A stretch of DNA of 46,067 nt from an uncultured Cyclobacteriaceae bacterium (GCA_937958005.1 CALGOB010000003.1:1-46067), one strand, 5' to 3'; shown: positions 20,420 through 28,594, counted from the stretch's first letter. Made by a program: numbers and translations. The notes: generated by a model from the sequence alone, not told the origin.

Positions 20420-20513
20420 TAATCCCTAAGGATATTAATTCCCTGACTCTTGAGTCGATCATTAAATTATTGCTCATAAATACCCCGTACCCTCGGGTCG
20501 GGATTGGTTCATT
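20420..20513 (+). repeat. Structured repeat A, copy 2 (short form)
   Basis: Direct repeat of 6481-6592, lacking the GC-rich block GGCCGGGCGCC. It keeps ATCCCTAAGG, GACTCTTGAGTC (20445-20456), CGATCATTAAATTATTGC and the CCCG/CGGG hairpin. It begins 15 nt after the stop codon of the giant gene, in the same orientation. Confidence 0.85.
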
Positions 20514-20526
20514 TTCCTGACTTATT

Positions 20527-20576
20527 CATAATCAATCCATTTTCTTATTAAAGAATTGGGTTGATTATGTTTTTAT
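20527..20576 (+). terminator. Rho-independent terminator of the giant gene
   Basis: Stem CATAATCAATCC / GGGTTGATTATG (12 bp with one wobble), an inner TTCTT/AAGAA stem, then a run of Ts (TGTTTTTATA). It lies about 120 nt downstream of the stop codon, so repeat A2 would be part of the mature 3' untranslated region. Confidence 0.8.
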
Positions 20577-20596
20577 ATAAATATGAATGAAGCATT

Positions 20597-20712
20597 GCAA
20601 AATAAACCAACCCTGCTCCAAGTGTTATGGGGTATTTATGAGCAATCTTTAGTGATAGATTAAGCCTCCGTAGAGAAAGCTATAGCGCTCACGGAAGAGT
20701 AGGGGTGTCTAA
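20597..20712 (-). repeat. Structured repeat A, copy 3 (inverted, long form)
   Basis: Reverse-strand copy. It holds the long hairpin module, read on the minus strand as CTTCCGT, a 19-nt loop, then ACGGAGG (plus-strand 20665-20671 and 20691-20697; all 7 pairs form). Next comes the linker ATTGCTCATAAATACCCC, identical over 18 nt to the one in A2, and TTGGTTTATTTT. With A2 it forms an inverted pair around the terminator. Confidence 0.8.
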
Positions 20713-20734
20713 CTAGAATCTGTCTATAAAGTCA

Positions 20735-20808
20735 GTCCCTCGCCTATGATTGTGTCCCCACAATCGTTTCGTTGCTATGTATAGTGAGTTTGCGAGGACA
20801 CAAACTCA
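20735..20808. other. Pseudoknot-like structured element
   Basis: Two perfect hairpins occur close together: GATTGTG-tccc-CACAATC (20748-20765) and TGAGTTTG-cgaggaca-CAAACTCA (20785-20808). The loop of the second (GCGAGGAC, 20792-20799) is complementary to GTCCCTCGC at 20735-20743 with one bulged base. That would make a loop-to-upstream pairing (pseudoknot) in RNA or single-stranded DNA. It could be a small RNA, a fold at the end of a mobile element, or chance. No similar copy was found in the window. Confidence 0.45.
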
Positions 20809-21145
20809 GGTGGAAGGTATATTATGGACAGACACTAACTAGGGAATTTACCAATTTATGTTTATGTAAGCGTATAAGATATTTTAGTAAATTTGATTTT
20901 GGCAAAGCGTTCTCCTGCTGGGACAATAAACGGAAGCAAAGCATCGCTATGGTGAGTATTTTTAGCACATGACAAATATTAAATTTGCTAATAGATATGC
21001 GCCGTTATAAATCTAAATTAGTATTAGTCCAAAGTGTAAAACAAGATTGTGTAATTATCTATTCCCTCACCGGGAACTTTAGGTAGGAAGCAGTCATATA
21101 TAAATAGAATATTGCCAAAGCCTTATCGTGATCGAGCAACGCGAT

Positions 21146-21850
21146 TCAATAGTCATTTATAAAATTGAGTGAATGACAGACTACTACTCCGGCAGTCTCA
21201 GTTCTCAATACTTTTTTACCTAGCGTAATTTTTTGAAAGCCATTCTGCTGACTTTTTTGGATTTCGTTTTCACTGAAGTCACCTTCTGGGCCTATTAGCA
21301 CCAGATAGCTTTGTGACGGTTCACAATAGCTCTTAATATTTGAGATGTTTGTTTGATCTACATGGGCTATCATTTTTGTAAGAGGGTGTTCTCTCATTAT
21401 GAAGTCATTAAATTGATAAGGCTCATTTATTTGTGTTTTGAAATAACCTCTAGATTGTTTAAGTGCACTTATTGCTTTTTTGTGCAGCCTTTCTGTTTTA
21501 AGAACTTTTCTTTCAGAGTGTTTACAAAAGATAAAACTAATTTCGTCTGCGCCTAACTCACAGGCTTTTTCTACAAACCATTCTATTCTATCCATGTTTT
21601 TTGTTGGACTGATAGCTACGTGAATGCGATGACTTTTAGTCTGTTCAAATGATTGGCTTTTGAGTGTGTCACATTTTACTTTAGACGAATTATCGGAAAC
21701 GATAATTGCCTCTTTATGCAATCCTTTCCCATCTATGACTTTGATGTGATCCCCTTTTTTATGTCTTAATACTTTGATGCAATGCTTAGATTCCTCTATC
21801 GATAATTGAAAATTGTCAGCAGTAAGTTCGTTACAATAAAATATTGCCAT
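21146..21850 (-). CDS. rsmE: 16S rRNA (uracil-1498-N3)-methyltransferase
   Basis: A 234-residue RsmE-family SPOUT methyltransferase, which methylates N3 of U1498 in 16S rRNA of the 30S subunit using S-adenosylmethionine. The N-terminal PUA-like part includes HCIKVLRHKKGDHIKVIDGKG-like sequence (about residues 23-43). The SPOUT part has EWFVEKACELGADEI, the SER of KHSERKV, LIGPEGDFSENE (about 185-196) and LGKKVLRTETA, the knotted SAM-binding end. Length and motifs are normal for the family. It is transcribed alone on the minus strand and is divergent from the downstream-strand hydrolase gene with 133 bp between starts. The ATG at 21850 gives the usual short start before the first strand. Confidence 0.96.
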   Translation of the reverse strand: MAIFYCNELTADNFQLSIEESKHCIKVLRHKKGDHIKVIDGKGLHKEAIIVSDNSSKVKCDTLKSQSFEQTKSHRIHVAISPTKNMDRIEWFVEKACELGADEISFIFCKHSERKVLKTERLHKKAISALKQSRGYFKTQINEPYQFNDFIMREHPLTKMIAHVDQTNISNIKSYCEPSQSYLVLIGPEGDFSENEIQKSQQNGFQKITLGKKVLRTETAGVVVCHSLNFINDY

Positions 21851-21983
21851 TTTTTATTTTTGTTTCCTTGATCGTCAATTAAACACAATTGATTTTGTCA
21901 AATTTAAAACCTATTTGGTAAATTGAAGTATAAGCATGTCATTTCAATTAAACAGTTTTGTGATTTAAGCGTTTTTACTTTCA

Positions 21984-22889
21984 ATGAAGAAGATAATTAA
22001 GAATAAACATATCCGTAGAATCTTTTATTCAGCACTGATACTATTAATACTACCACAATTTTTCACTTCTTGTCTACAGTTTAGAATGAGCCCAAAAGAG
22101 GTAGATAAGTATTTTGAAGGAGATTTGTCAAAACCAGAGTTAAAGAGTGTACAAGTAGGTAATCAGACTGTAAACTACGCTTATCAAGATAATAATAAAG
22201 ATACTACAGTAGTATTTATTCATGGTGCACCGGGCTCATGGAGTGCATTTGTTGATTTTTTTAAAGTCAATCAGTTGAAAGAAGTTGTTAATATTATTTC
22301 AGTTGATAGGCCTGGCTATGGCTATTCTGATTTTGGAGAAGCAGTAATTTCTCTTGAAAGCCAAAGTAAATCAATTATGAATGCGGTTAATGAAATAGCC
22401 AATGATCATTTAATCTTGGTGGGACATTCGTTAGGAGGGCCAGTAGCAGCACGTATGATGATGGATTTTCCCAAAAAGGTGATTGGATCAGTTTTAGTAG
22501 CTCCATCTATCAGCCCTGCGTTAGAAAAGAGAGAGTGGTATAGGTATATTGGTAAACTAAGAATTGTGAAGTATATGATTCCAGCTACTTTATGGGTGAC
22601 CAATGAAGAAATATATGATTTGAAGGCAGAATTACAGGAAATGATGCCGTACTGGAAAACCATTGAAAACCCTGTGATTGTGATTCAGGGGACAGAAGAT
22701 GATTTAGTTCCAAAGGGAAATGCTTTTTTTGCAGAAGAAGTTCTTTCTGAAGAAGTAGTTGAAATAAACCTATTAGAAGGAGTGAATCATTTTATACCTT
22801 GGTCTCACCCTGATACTATTACTGAGGCTATCCTTAAAATAAAAAATAAACAAACTATAACTAAGAAAGAGTTAGGTGGCTTAGAATAG
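21984..22889 (+). CDS. Alpha/beta hydrolase, probable lipoprotein
   Basis: A 301-residue alpha/beta-hydrolase fold protein. FIHGAPGSWSAF (about residues 78-89) is the oxyanion-hole region. GHSLGG (147-152) carries the nucleophile Ser149, Asp239 or Asp240 lies in IQGTEDDLVP, and His269 in EGVNHF completes the triad. The N-terminus is basic and then hydrophobic, ending FFTSC at Cys30, which resembles a lipoprotein lipobox although Phe at -3 is not ideal. An anchored periplasmic or outer-membrane esterase/lipase is therefore likely, and the substrate is unknown. The small Lacal_2735 gene converges on it, with 19 bp between stops. Confidence 0.88.
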   Translation: MKKIIKNKHIRRIFYSALILLILPQFFTSCLQFRMSPKEVDKYFEGDLSKPELKSVQVGNQTVNYAYQDNNKDTTVVFIHGAPGSWSAFVDFFKVNQLKEVVNIISVDRPGYGYSDFGEAVISLESQSKSIMNAVNEIANDHLILVGHSLGGPVAARMMMDFPKKVIGSVLVAPSISPALEKREWYRYIGKLRIVKYMIPATLWVTNEEIYDLKAELQEMMPYWKTIENPVIVIQGTEDDLVPKGNAFFAEEVLSEEVVEINLLEGVNHFIPWSHPDTITEAILKIKNKQTITKKELGGLE

Positions 22890-22908
22890 TTTTTTAACAT
22901 AAATGAAA

Positions 22909-23079
22909 CTATGGTTCCATCATTGATTCTATTTTAGCTAGGATTTCATTTGCCTCAGCTGCTTTTAAATCACTTTCTTTTCTGTTGGAATGTGATAATT
23001 TATGAGATGCCTCCAGTAAGTTTTTATATTTTTCCTGAAGTTTTTCGAGTTCTGTTTTTTTCTTGAAAAAATTAAACAT
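22909..23079 (-). CDS. Lacal_2735 family small protein
   Basis: A 56-codon gene reading MFNFFKKKTELEKLQEKY at its start and rich in Lys, Glu and Leu throughout. It matches the pattern of the Lacal_2735 family as I recall it: MF-x-x-FKKK start, a QEKY-type heptad region, an SHSNRKESDLKAAEA-like middle and an EI-x-x-KIE end. The family is widespread in Bacteroidota and has no known function. The sequence predicts a short helical hairpin or coiled coil in the cytoplasm, with an amphipathic N-terminus (FNFFKKK) that might touch the membrane. The start ATG and stop TAG are clear. It stands alone between the hydrolase gene and the MORN operon. Confidence 0.82.
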   Translation of the reverse strand: MFNFFKKKTELEKLQEKYKNLLEASHKLSHSNRKESDLKAAEANEILAKIESMMEP

Positions 23080-23137
23080 AAAGTATTTTCTATGATAACT
23101 TTATGTAACTTAAAATTGTTAGAAATATTGATTGTAA

Positions 23138-24505
23138 TTATTCGAAATTTTTAACACTATTAAGTCTACCCTTTTTATTGTAATACCTCCATTGCCCTAT
23201 TTTTCTATCATTTTTATACTCTCCTAAAGAAGAAATTTTTCCATTAGGATAGTAACTAACCCATTTACTTGACTTAAAACCATTACTCATCATACCTAAT
23301 TCCTTTCTCGTACCATCTTGATAGTAACTTTCGAAATTACCATTGGCGGTTCCTCCTTTGTAAATTGTTTTACTTTTTATACTTCCATTTTGATAATACT
23401 CAAATAACTCACCATTTCCATCTTTATACTCACCTGCGCTTAATGTATCTCCTGTAATGACATAATATGGCCCAACTTGTTTGAGCTTTCCCAATGACCA
23501 TTTTTCTTCTTGTTTCAGTTGTTCATTCTCGTGAAATTTACCCCATAACCCTTCCTTTTTATCATTTACGTAAGCACCAACGTACTTAATAGAACCTGAT
23601 GAGTAATATTCAATCCATTGACCATTTTTCTGATTGGCCTTATACGGACCTTCAGTTAAAAGAAGACCATTTTCACTAAATAATTTCCAGATTGATGTTT
23701 TAAAGCCTAAACTATAGTTGCCGATAGAATAAAGCTTTTTATCAGGATAGTAGTTTCTCCAAGTCCCATACTTGAAATCATCTTTATATTGCCCTACGAC
23801 ACTCTTGATACCATTAGGATGAAATTCTATATAAGTGCTGTCAAATGCCCCTTGTTTATAATAGAATTCTTTCCAGATTTGAGGAAATTCGTAAAATATC
23901 TGCCATTTGCCGTCTTCTATGCCATCTTTATATTTTTCAATGGCTTTCAAATTTCCATTTTCATAAAATAAAACTGATTCTCCATTAAGAAGACCATTTT
24001 CATATTCTTCCACACTTATTTTATAACCATTTGGCTGATAGCTCACCCAAGTACTGTCCTTAAGATTCCCTGAGAAGTAACCCTTGTTTGAAATTGCGCC
24101 ATTTTCATAATATTCTATGAAATACCCATTCAAAGTTCCATTCACGTAATAAGCCTCTCTGATTAATAAGCCAAGACTATCTAGAATGGCATAACGACCA
24201 TTTAGGACATCATTTTTAAAGGTTTTTATTTCTTTTAATACTTTTTTATCTCCAGGGTAATAAGTATTCCAAATACCATTCTTTTTATCGGCTTTGTAAT
24301 CACCTACAGCTGCTAGATTTCCAATGGAATCATATTCCTGCCATCTGCCTTCTTTTAAACCATTGATGATGTCTCCTTTTGATTTATTTAAAGAGGCTGA
24401 GGGCTGTGCCAGGAGAACACATGTTTTAGTGAGTAGTAAACATGTTAATATAATAAGTCGATAATGCATATAAGTCAAATTTATTCTATGCTTTACAATT
24501 ACCAT
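23138..24505 (-). CDS. Secreted MORN/YwqK-repeat protein
   Basis: A 455-residue protein made of about 16-17 repeats of roughly 23 residues with the pattern Y-x-x-G-x-x-x-G-x-W-x-x-Y-Y-x-x-G-x-x-x-x-x-G-x-Y (for example NGIWNTYYPGDKK, NGQWIEYYSSGS, IGQWRYYNKKG). These are MORN-type beta-hairpins, here in the variant known from the YwqK-named family. An N-terminal signal peptide ends CVLLAQ, so it is exported. An ATG at 24469 (MHYRLIIL) would give a more compact signal peptide; I kept 24505, and neither start has a clear ribosome site. It is the last gene of the fabH operon, 7 nt after the preceding stop. The YwqK 'antitoxin' label should not be taken as function. Confidence 0.9.
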   Translation of the reverse strand: MVIVKHRINLTYMHYRLIILTCLLLTKTCVLLAQPSASLNKSKGDIINGLKEGRWQEYDSIGNLAAVGDYKADKKNGIWNTYYPGDKKVLKEIKTFKNDVLNGRYAILDSLGLLIREAYYVNGTLNGYFIEYYENGAISNKGYFSGNLKDSTWVSYQPNGYKISVEEYENGLLNGESVLFYENGNLKAIEKYKDGIEDGKWQIFYEFPQIWKEFYYKQGAFDSTYIEFHPNGIKSVVGQYKDDFKYGTWRNYYPDKKLYSIGNYSLGFKTSIWKLFSENGLLLTEGPYKANQKNGQWIEYYSSGSIKYVGAYVNDKKEGLWGKFHENEQLKQEEKWSLGKLKQVGPYYVITGDTLSAGEYKDGNGELFEYYQNGSIKSKTIYKGGTANGNFESYYQDGTRKELGMMSNGFKSSKWVSYYPNGKISSLGEYKNDRKIGQWRYYNKKGRLNSVKNFE

Positions 24506-24512
24506 GCAAAAG

Positions 24513-25103
24513 TTAGTTAATTAATAAATTTATTTTTTCTAAAAATGCCTTAGCATGAGATTTTAATCTAGGGTATTCAAATAAACTATGATAAGTACTG
24601 ATTTTAATGAATGGTTTCTTTATTAATGATTTTTCAAATAAAATAGGACTTAAACTGTTGATTAATTGATAATTATCTTTAGTGTATAAATATTCCCAAG
24701 GGGTATCATTTATACATAGGTAGTAAGCATTAAATTCTTTTTTATTGCTTAGGAGTTTTTGGTTTATTTCTTTTTGGAATTGTCCGGAAATATGTAAGGT
24801 GAAACTAAAAAAATTGCCCCAAAGCACCATGCTTCTTATGGCAAAGGTTTCATTTTCCCCAAAGACTCTTGGGTAATCTAGGATAAAATACGGGAATCCC
24901 TTATAATTCTCTCCTTTTGATATTTTAGGTGAAACAGTTAAATATTTAACTAAAATACTTTCATGACCTAATTGATTAAACTGATCTTTGTAAAGTACCT
25001 TTAATTCCTCTAATTCATTGTTGATTTTTTCTGCGATAATTCTCTTCCGTAGAAGCAACTCATTATCAGAGAATAGGGCATATTCTTCTTTGCTAAGGAT
25101 CAT
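24513..25103 (-). CDS. Conserved-looking protein of unknown function
   Basis: A 196-residue protein I cannot assign. It has no signal peptide and no membrane segment. The N-terminal 40 residues are charged and helical (LLLRKRIIAEKINNELEELK), followed by mixed strands with several aromatic motifs (GFPYFILDYPRVFG, WGNFFSFTLHISGQ, CINDTPWEYLYT). It is probably cytoplasmic. It sits 3 nt after the fabH stop and 7 nt before the MORN gene, so all three are co-transcribed. It may relate to fatty-acid or lipid handling through fabH, or be a carried passenger; nothing in the sequence decides. Confidence 0.8.
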   Translation of the reverse strand: MILSKEEYALFSDNELLLRKRIIAEKINNELEELKVLYKDQFNQLGHESILVKYLTVSPKISKGENYKGFPYFILDYPRVFGENETFAIRSMVLWGNFFSFTLHISGQFQKEINQKLLSNKKEFNAYYLCINDTPWEYLYTKDNYQLINSLSPILFEKSLIKKPFIKISTYHSLFEYPRLKSHAKAFLEKINLLIN

Positions 25104-25106
25104 CCC

Positions 25107-26111
25107 TTACCAGTTGATTAATGCTGATGCCCAGGTAAACCCACTACCAAAAGCTGCCAAACATAATAAGTCACCATCTTTTATTTTACCTTCCTGCCAA
25201 GCTTCACTCATAGCAATTGGAATAGATGCTGCCGTTGTATTCCCATACCTCATAATATTGTTATAAACTTGATCATCTGATAGGTCTAATTTTTGTTGAA
25301 CAAACTGGCTGATTCTTAAATTAGCTTGATGGGGTATCAGTAAATCTATATCAGATATTTCCTTGTTGTTGGTTTTTAAGGCCTCAAAAATTACTTCTTG
25401 GAATCGAACAACTGCGTTTTTAAAAACAAAACTACCGTTCATATTAGGATAATAGCTTAGGTCTTTACCATCGGAGGCCATTATTTCAGGGACCCAATTT
25501 CCTGTATTAGGCCCTATCATAGCTAACTCTTCTGCATGTTTTCCTTCTGCATGTAGGTGTGTTGAAAGAACACCAGAATTCTCTTCTTCTGTAGCTTCTA
25601 AAACAACTGCACCTGCTCCATCACCAAAAATAACAGAGATATTTCTACCCCTAGTAGTCATGTCCAATCCACCACTGTGATTCTCTGCCCCTATCACTAG
25701 TATTTTCTTATACATTCCTGTTTTAATGAACTGATCTGCTACTGAAAGTGCGTAAATGAAACCAGAGCATTGATTTCTTACATCTAAAGCACCTATTTCT
25801 TTAATTCCTAATTGTTCTTGAACCATCACACCTGGACCAGGGAAGTAATAATCAGGAGAGAGAGTTGCAAAGACAATGAAATCTAATTCATCAGCTGTAA
25901 CCCCAGCTCTTTCCATAGCGATTTTAGCTGCTTTGGTACCCATGGTAGAAGGAGAATCTCCAGACCCTTTTTTGATATGTCTTCTTTCTTGAATACCTGT
26001 TCTTTCCACTATCCATTCATTAGAAGTGTCCATTAATTTTTCTAGGTCACTATTAGTAATAACATTGTCAGGTACATAGTGACCTACACCTATAATTTTT
26101 GATTTATACAT
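25107..26111 (-). CDS. fabH: Beta-ketoacyl-ACP synthase III
   Basis: A 334-residue FabH-type condensing enzyme, which starts fatty-acid synthesis by joining an acyl-CoA to malonyl-ACP. The catalytic triad is present: Cys115 in VRNQCSGF, His261 in IPHQANLR and Asn291 in YGNTTAAS. IFGDGAGA (161-168) and the C-terminal FGSGFTWAS are also standard. The start at 26111 gives the usual MYKSKIIGVGHYVP N-terminus. It is first in a minus-strand operon with an unknown gene and a MORN protein, rather than beside plsX or rpmF, so it may be one of several paralogs with its own substrate preference. A perfect 14-bp hairpin lies about 65 bp upstream. Confidence 0.95.
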   Translation of the reverse strand: MYKSKIIGVGHYVPDNVITNSDLEKLMDTSNEWIVERTGIQERRHIKKGSGDSPSTMGTKAAKIAMERAGVTADELDFIVFATLSPDYYFPGPGVMVQEQLGIKEIGALDVRNQCSGFIYALSVADQFIKTGMYKKILVIGAENHSGGLDMTTRGRNISVIFGDGAGAVVLEATEEENSGVLSTHLHAEGKHAEELAMIGPNTGNWVPEIMASDGKDLSYYPNMNGSFVFKNAVVRFQEVIFEALKTNNKEISDIDLLIPHQANLRISQFVQQKLDLSDDQVYNNIMRYGNTTAASIPIAMSEAWQEGKIKDGDLLCLAAFGSGFTWASALINW

Positions 26112-26174
26112 TAATGTTATTCGTTTATTTGATGTTGTAATTTAAGGAAAAAGCAAAATACTCTTTAGAAAACA

Positions 26175-26216
26175 AAAGCTGGTTTATTTTAGATTTTACT
26201 CCAATAAACCAGCTTT
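26175..26216 (-). terminator. Strong hairpin terminator upstream of fabH
   Basis: Perfect 14-bp stem AAAGCTGGTTTATT / AATAAACCAGCTTT with a 14-nt loop. On the minus strand it is followed by TGTTTTC, a T-rich tail. It would end transcripts from the PorE-like gene some 390 nt upstream, isolating the fabH operon. It is 64 bp before the fabH start, so attenuation is also possible. Confidence 0.75.
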
Positions 26217-26605
26217 GTAAATAGTACTTAATTACTGTCATCCGACTAAAATTTAGAATTCAAGAAAAATCTAGCTTTAAATAGATGAAACAAAGATTAT
26301 TTCTCAGGTTCAAAAAACATCCTCCTATCTTAAAATAGTTTTCTTGAATAGGTAGCTTTCTGTGGCGACAGTCCGATTCATTTTTTGTCGCTTCGGCCAT
26401 CCGATTCATCTAAAAAGAACCGCGAGATGGCCACCCAAAAAAACAACAGGGTCGCTTGGTGAACAATTTAAAGCTTCTACCCTAGACCCGGCAGCGGGTC
26501 ACTCTCTCGCACCCCGCTAAATGATCACTGACGACCGTGCCAACCCACCTAAACGCATAAAATGAATATCTTTTTTCTCGGATACTAGTAATACTTAATC
26601 AATTA
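26217..26605. other. Intergenic region holding repeat B copy 2
   Basis: From 26217 to about 26355 AT-rich sequence with no feature seen. From there to 26595 it is repeat B and its left flank. The flank has a tandem CCGATTCAT motif (26373 and 26401) and inverted pairs GCGACA/TGTCGC and GGCCATC/GATGGCC (26395-26401 and 26426-26432). No gene is evident. Confidence 0.5.
26360..26595. repeat. Dispersed repeat B, copy 2
   Basis: Diverged copy of 1-200 in the same orientation, sharing ACAGGGTCGCTTGG, GACCCGGCAGCGG, CGCACCCCGCTAAATGATCA, GTGCCAACCC and TTCTCGGATACTAGTAAT. The left boundary is uncertain. It ends 10 bp from the stop codon of the PorE-like gene. Confidence 0.75.
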
Positions 26606-28594
26606 TTATTCTATTACAATTATTTCAATCCTTCTGTTCAATTCTCTTCCACCTATTTCATCATCATTTGAAGCAAGGGGCTTCGTCTCTCCATAGCCTT
26701 TGGATTCTAATCGATACTTGCTAATTCCATTGTCTATTAGCCAATAACTTACACTCTCCGCTCTGTCCAATGAAAGACTCATATTAAAATCATGTGCGCC
26801 TACGTTATCTGTATGTCCACCAATTTCTATTTTTAATTTTGGATTTTGCTTCATAACCACCAGTAGTTTCTCTAGCACATTCTTAGATTCACCTTGAATG
26901 TCAGATTTTCCACTACCGAAATAAATATTTCTGGTAATTGCTTTATTACCTGGTCTGAATTTGTTTCCTAAGAAACTGATATCTGTTAATTCTTCTTCAA
27001 AAACCAATACTTCATTTTGTTTCTCTTCTATTTGAGCAATTTCGGAAACACTTAATCCATCTACATAGAAGTCTTTTGTCAAATCAACTGATTTACCCTG
27101 TGTTGGATGAACACTATATTTATCGTTGTGAATGACTTTTAAATCTTCCAGAATCTCCACCCGGAAATCTTCATCTGAAATTACTTCAGTATGATATTCT
27201 CCTTTATTATTGGTATAAGCAACAAATGCTTCATCATCATATTCTGAAGGGTGAAATTTAATTTCAGCTTTAGCGATTGGCTTATTTGTATTTTTATCAA
27301 TAATCTTTCCTGAAACTGTGACTTTACTAATTTCCCAGAAAAAATAGATATCATGTTCTCCCTTGGTATTGTATCTATCAGAACTAAAATACCCTGACCT
27401 TGCATCATCATTCATTTTGAAATTGGTTTCATCATCGGGTGTATTAATAGGAAACCCCATGTTTACCGGTTCGTTCCATGTTTGTGCAGCATCATTGAAA
27501 GTCGATTTAAAAATGTCATATTTACCAAGCGTATTGTGTCCATTAGAGGCAAAATAAAGTGTTTTACCATCTTCTGTTAGGTATGGGCTATCTTCATCAT
27601 ATTCTGAATTGATAATATCTGCAAGAGGTTTGGGCTTAGACCAGTCTCCATTTGCATTTTTATAGGACTCATAAAGTTCTAACCCTTTACTTTTTCCATC
27701 TTTATCAGAGGCAAAAATAATCCTATCTTCTTTTTGATTAATATAGAAGTGAGCTTCTAAATGTGTGTTGGATATCTTGCTGTCAAATTCCTCAGGTTTT
27801 GACCAGTTTCCAGAGCCTACCGGATGACTGTAATATAAATCACCACCTTTTACATTTCTATAAAGAAATAATTTTCCATCAGAATTAACTACTTCTATGT
27901 TAGCTTGTTTTCTAGGAAATTCACCTAGTATATCTACTTGAGTAGGTGCTGACCAGTATTTTCCCTCTTTAGAAGAGTGATAAACATGAAAACGTTCATC
28001 TTTTCCTTTTCCATCAGATCTTCTATTGGATGTAAACAAAAGCTCTTCCGTATCCTCAAAATAAACAGGACTCAATTCTGAAAACGGGGAATTAATGTCT
28101 CCAGTTAAAGGTTGAATTTCATATTCGTCAGGTACATCAAAAAATTCCTTTGAACGAATGGCCCAATCCCTAAACCTTTCAGCTTCTGCTCTTATTTCCT
28201 TGCTTTTGTAGGCTTTTATATTGTTGAATTTATCAAAACTTGCAATAGCTTCTTCAAACATATATTTACGCATGTAGATTCTACCAAGCCAGTAGTAATA
28301 AAATTTATCAGACCTTCCCCTTGTTCTTTCGTAGCCTAGAATTTTATCTATTGGCTTTTCTCGGTAATAAGTAAGAAGCGAACAAATTTCTACTTTGTAT
28401 TTAGCTAAATTATTGTTTTCTTCTTTCTTTAGAACTTTTTCATACAAAGGTAGTGCACTCTTAAAATCTTCTTGAAAAAAGAAAGTCTCCGCCTTGGCTT
28501 CTATTTTTCCTATATTCTGTGCTAAAGTACTTGTAAATGTGACGTAGCATAAAAATAGGCAGATGAAACTACTTATTGGTAATCGTATAAACAT
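26606..28594 (-). CDS. PorE-like OmpA-family envelope protein
   Basis: A 662-residue protein with four parts in order: a signal peptide (ending TSTLAQ, about residue 25), TPR-like helices (about 30-125), a WD40/PD40-type propeller (about 160-410, with SPYLTEDGKTLYFASNG and FSSDRYNTKGEHDIYF), a carboxypeptidase-regulatory-like beta domain (about 420-480, SGKIIDKNTNKPIAKAEI), and an OmpA C-terminal peptidoglycan-binding domain (about 545-662, GGHTDNVGAHDFN...LSLDRAESV). This is the domain order of T9SS PorE of Porphyromonas, known from the family. Unlike PorE it shows no lipobox cysteine. Many Bacteroidota carry several such paralogs, so a T9SS role is inference. It is monocistronic, with 83 bp from the SRAP gene. 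Confidence 0.88.
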   Translation of the reverse strand: MFIRLPISSFICLFLCYVTFTSTLAQNIGKIEAKAETFFFQEDFKSALPLYEKVLKKEENNNLAKYKVEICSLLTYYREKPIDKILGYERTRGRSDKFYYYWLGRIYMRKYMFEEAIASFDKFNNIKAYKSKEIRAEAERFRDWAIRSKEFFDVPDEYEIQPLTGDINSPFSELSPVYFEDTEELLFTSNRRSDGKGKDERFHVYHSSKEGKYWSAPTQVDILGEFPRKQANIEVVNSDGKLFLYRNVKGGDLYYSHPVGSGNWSKPEEFDSKISNTHLEAHFYINQKEDRIIFASDKDGKSKGLELYESYKNANGDWSKPKPLADIINSEYDEDSPYLTEDGKTLYFASNGHNTLGKYDIFKSTFNDAAQTWNEPVNMGFPINTPDDETNFKMNDDARSGYFSSDRYNTKGEHDIYFFWEISKVTVSGKIIDKNTNKPIAKAEIKFHPSEYDDEAFVAYTNNKGEYHTEVISDEDFRVEILEDLKVIHNDKYSVHPTQGKSVDLTKDFYVDGLSVSEIAQIEEKQNEVLVFEEELTDISFLGNKFRPGNKAITRNIYFGSGKSDIQGESKNVLEKLLVVMKQNPKLKIEIGGHTDNVGAHDFNMSLSLDRAESVSYWLIDNGISKYRLESKGYGETKPLASNDDEIGGRELNRRIEIIVIE

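Larger units (their letters stand above)
20405..21145. other. Repeat-dense intergenic region
   Basis: Contains repeat A2, a strong terminator, inverted repeat A3 and a pseudoknot-like structure, listed separately. From 20809 to 21145 there is no convincing gene. A 66-codon frame (20772-20972) has no recognisable features and spans the structured DNA. The motif GGACAGACACTA (20824-20835) is, inverted, nearly the same as TAGTGTCTGTCC at 45843-45854, where another element seems to begin, hinting at a degraded mobile element here. Confidence 0.5.

Noticed and set aside
6481-20513. Long terminal repeats of a retroelement around the giant gene
   Set aside because: The repeats are short, occur elsewhere singly, and the enclosed gene has no reverse transcriptase or integrase.
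20772-20972. 66-codon plus-strand frame as a gene
   Set aside because: It overlaps the structured region, has an unusual Cys/Arg/Lys-rich composition, no family pattern and no ribosome site.
20707-21010. Integron attC-like site (GTCTAAC at 20707-20713, GTTATAA near 21003)
   Set aside because: The second site does not fit GTTRRRY, the spacing of about 300 bp is too long for attC, and no integrase or cassette structure is present.
23138-24505. Toxin-antitoxin role suggested by the YwqK name
   Set aside because: The protein is exported and has no toxin partner next to it; the name comes from repeat similarity only.
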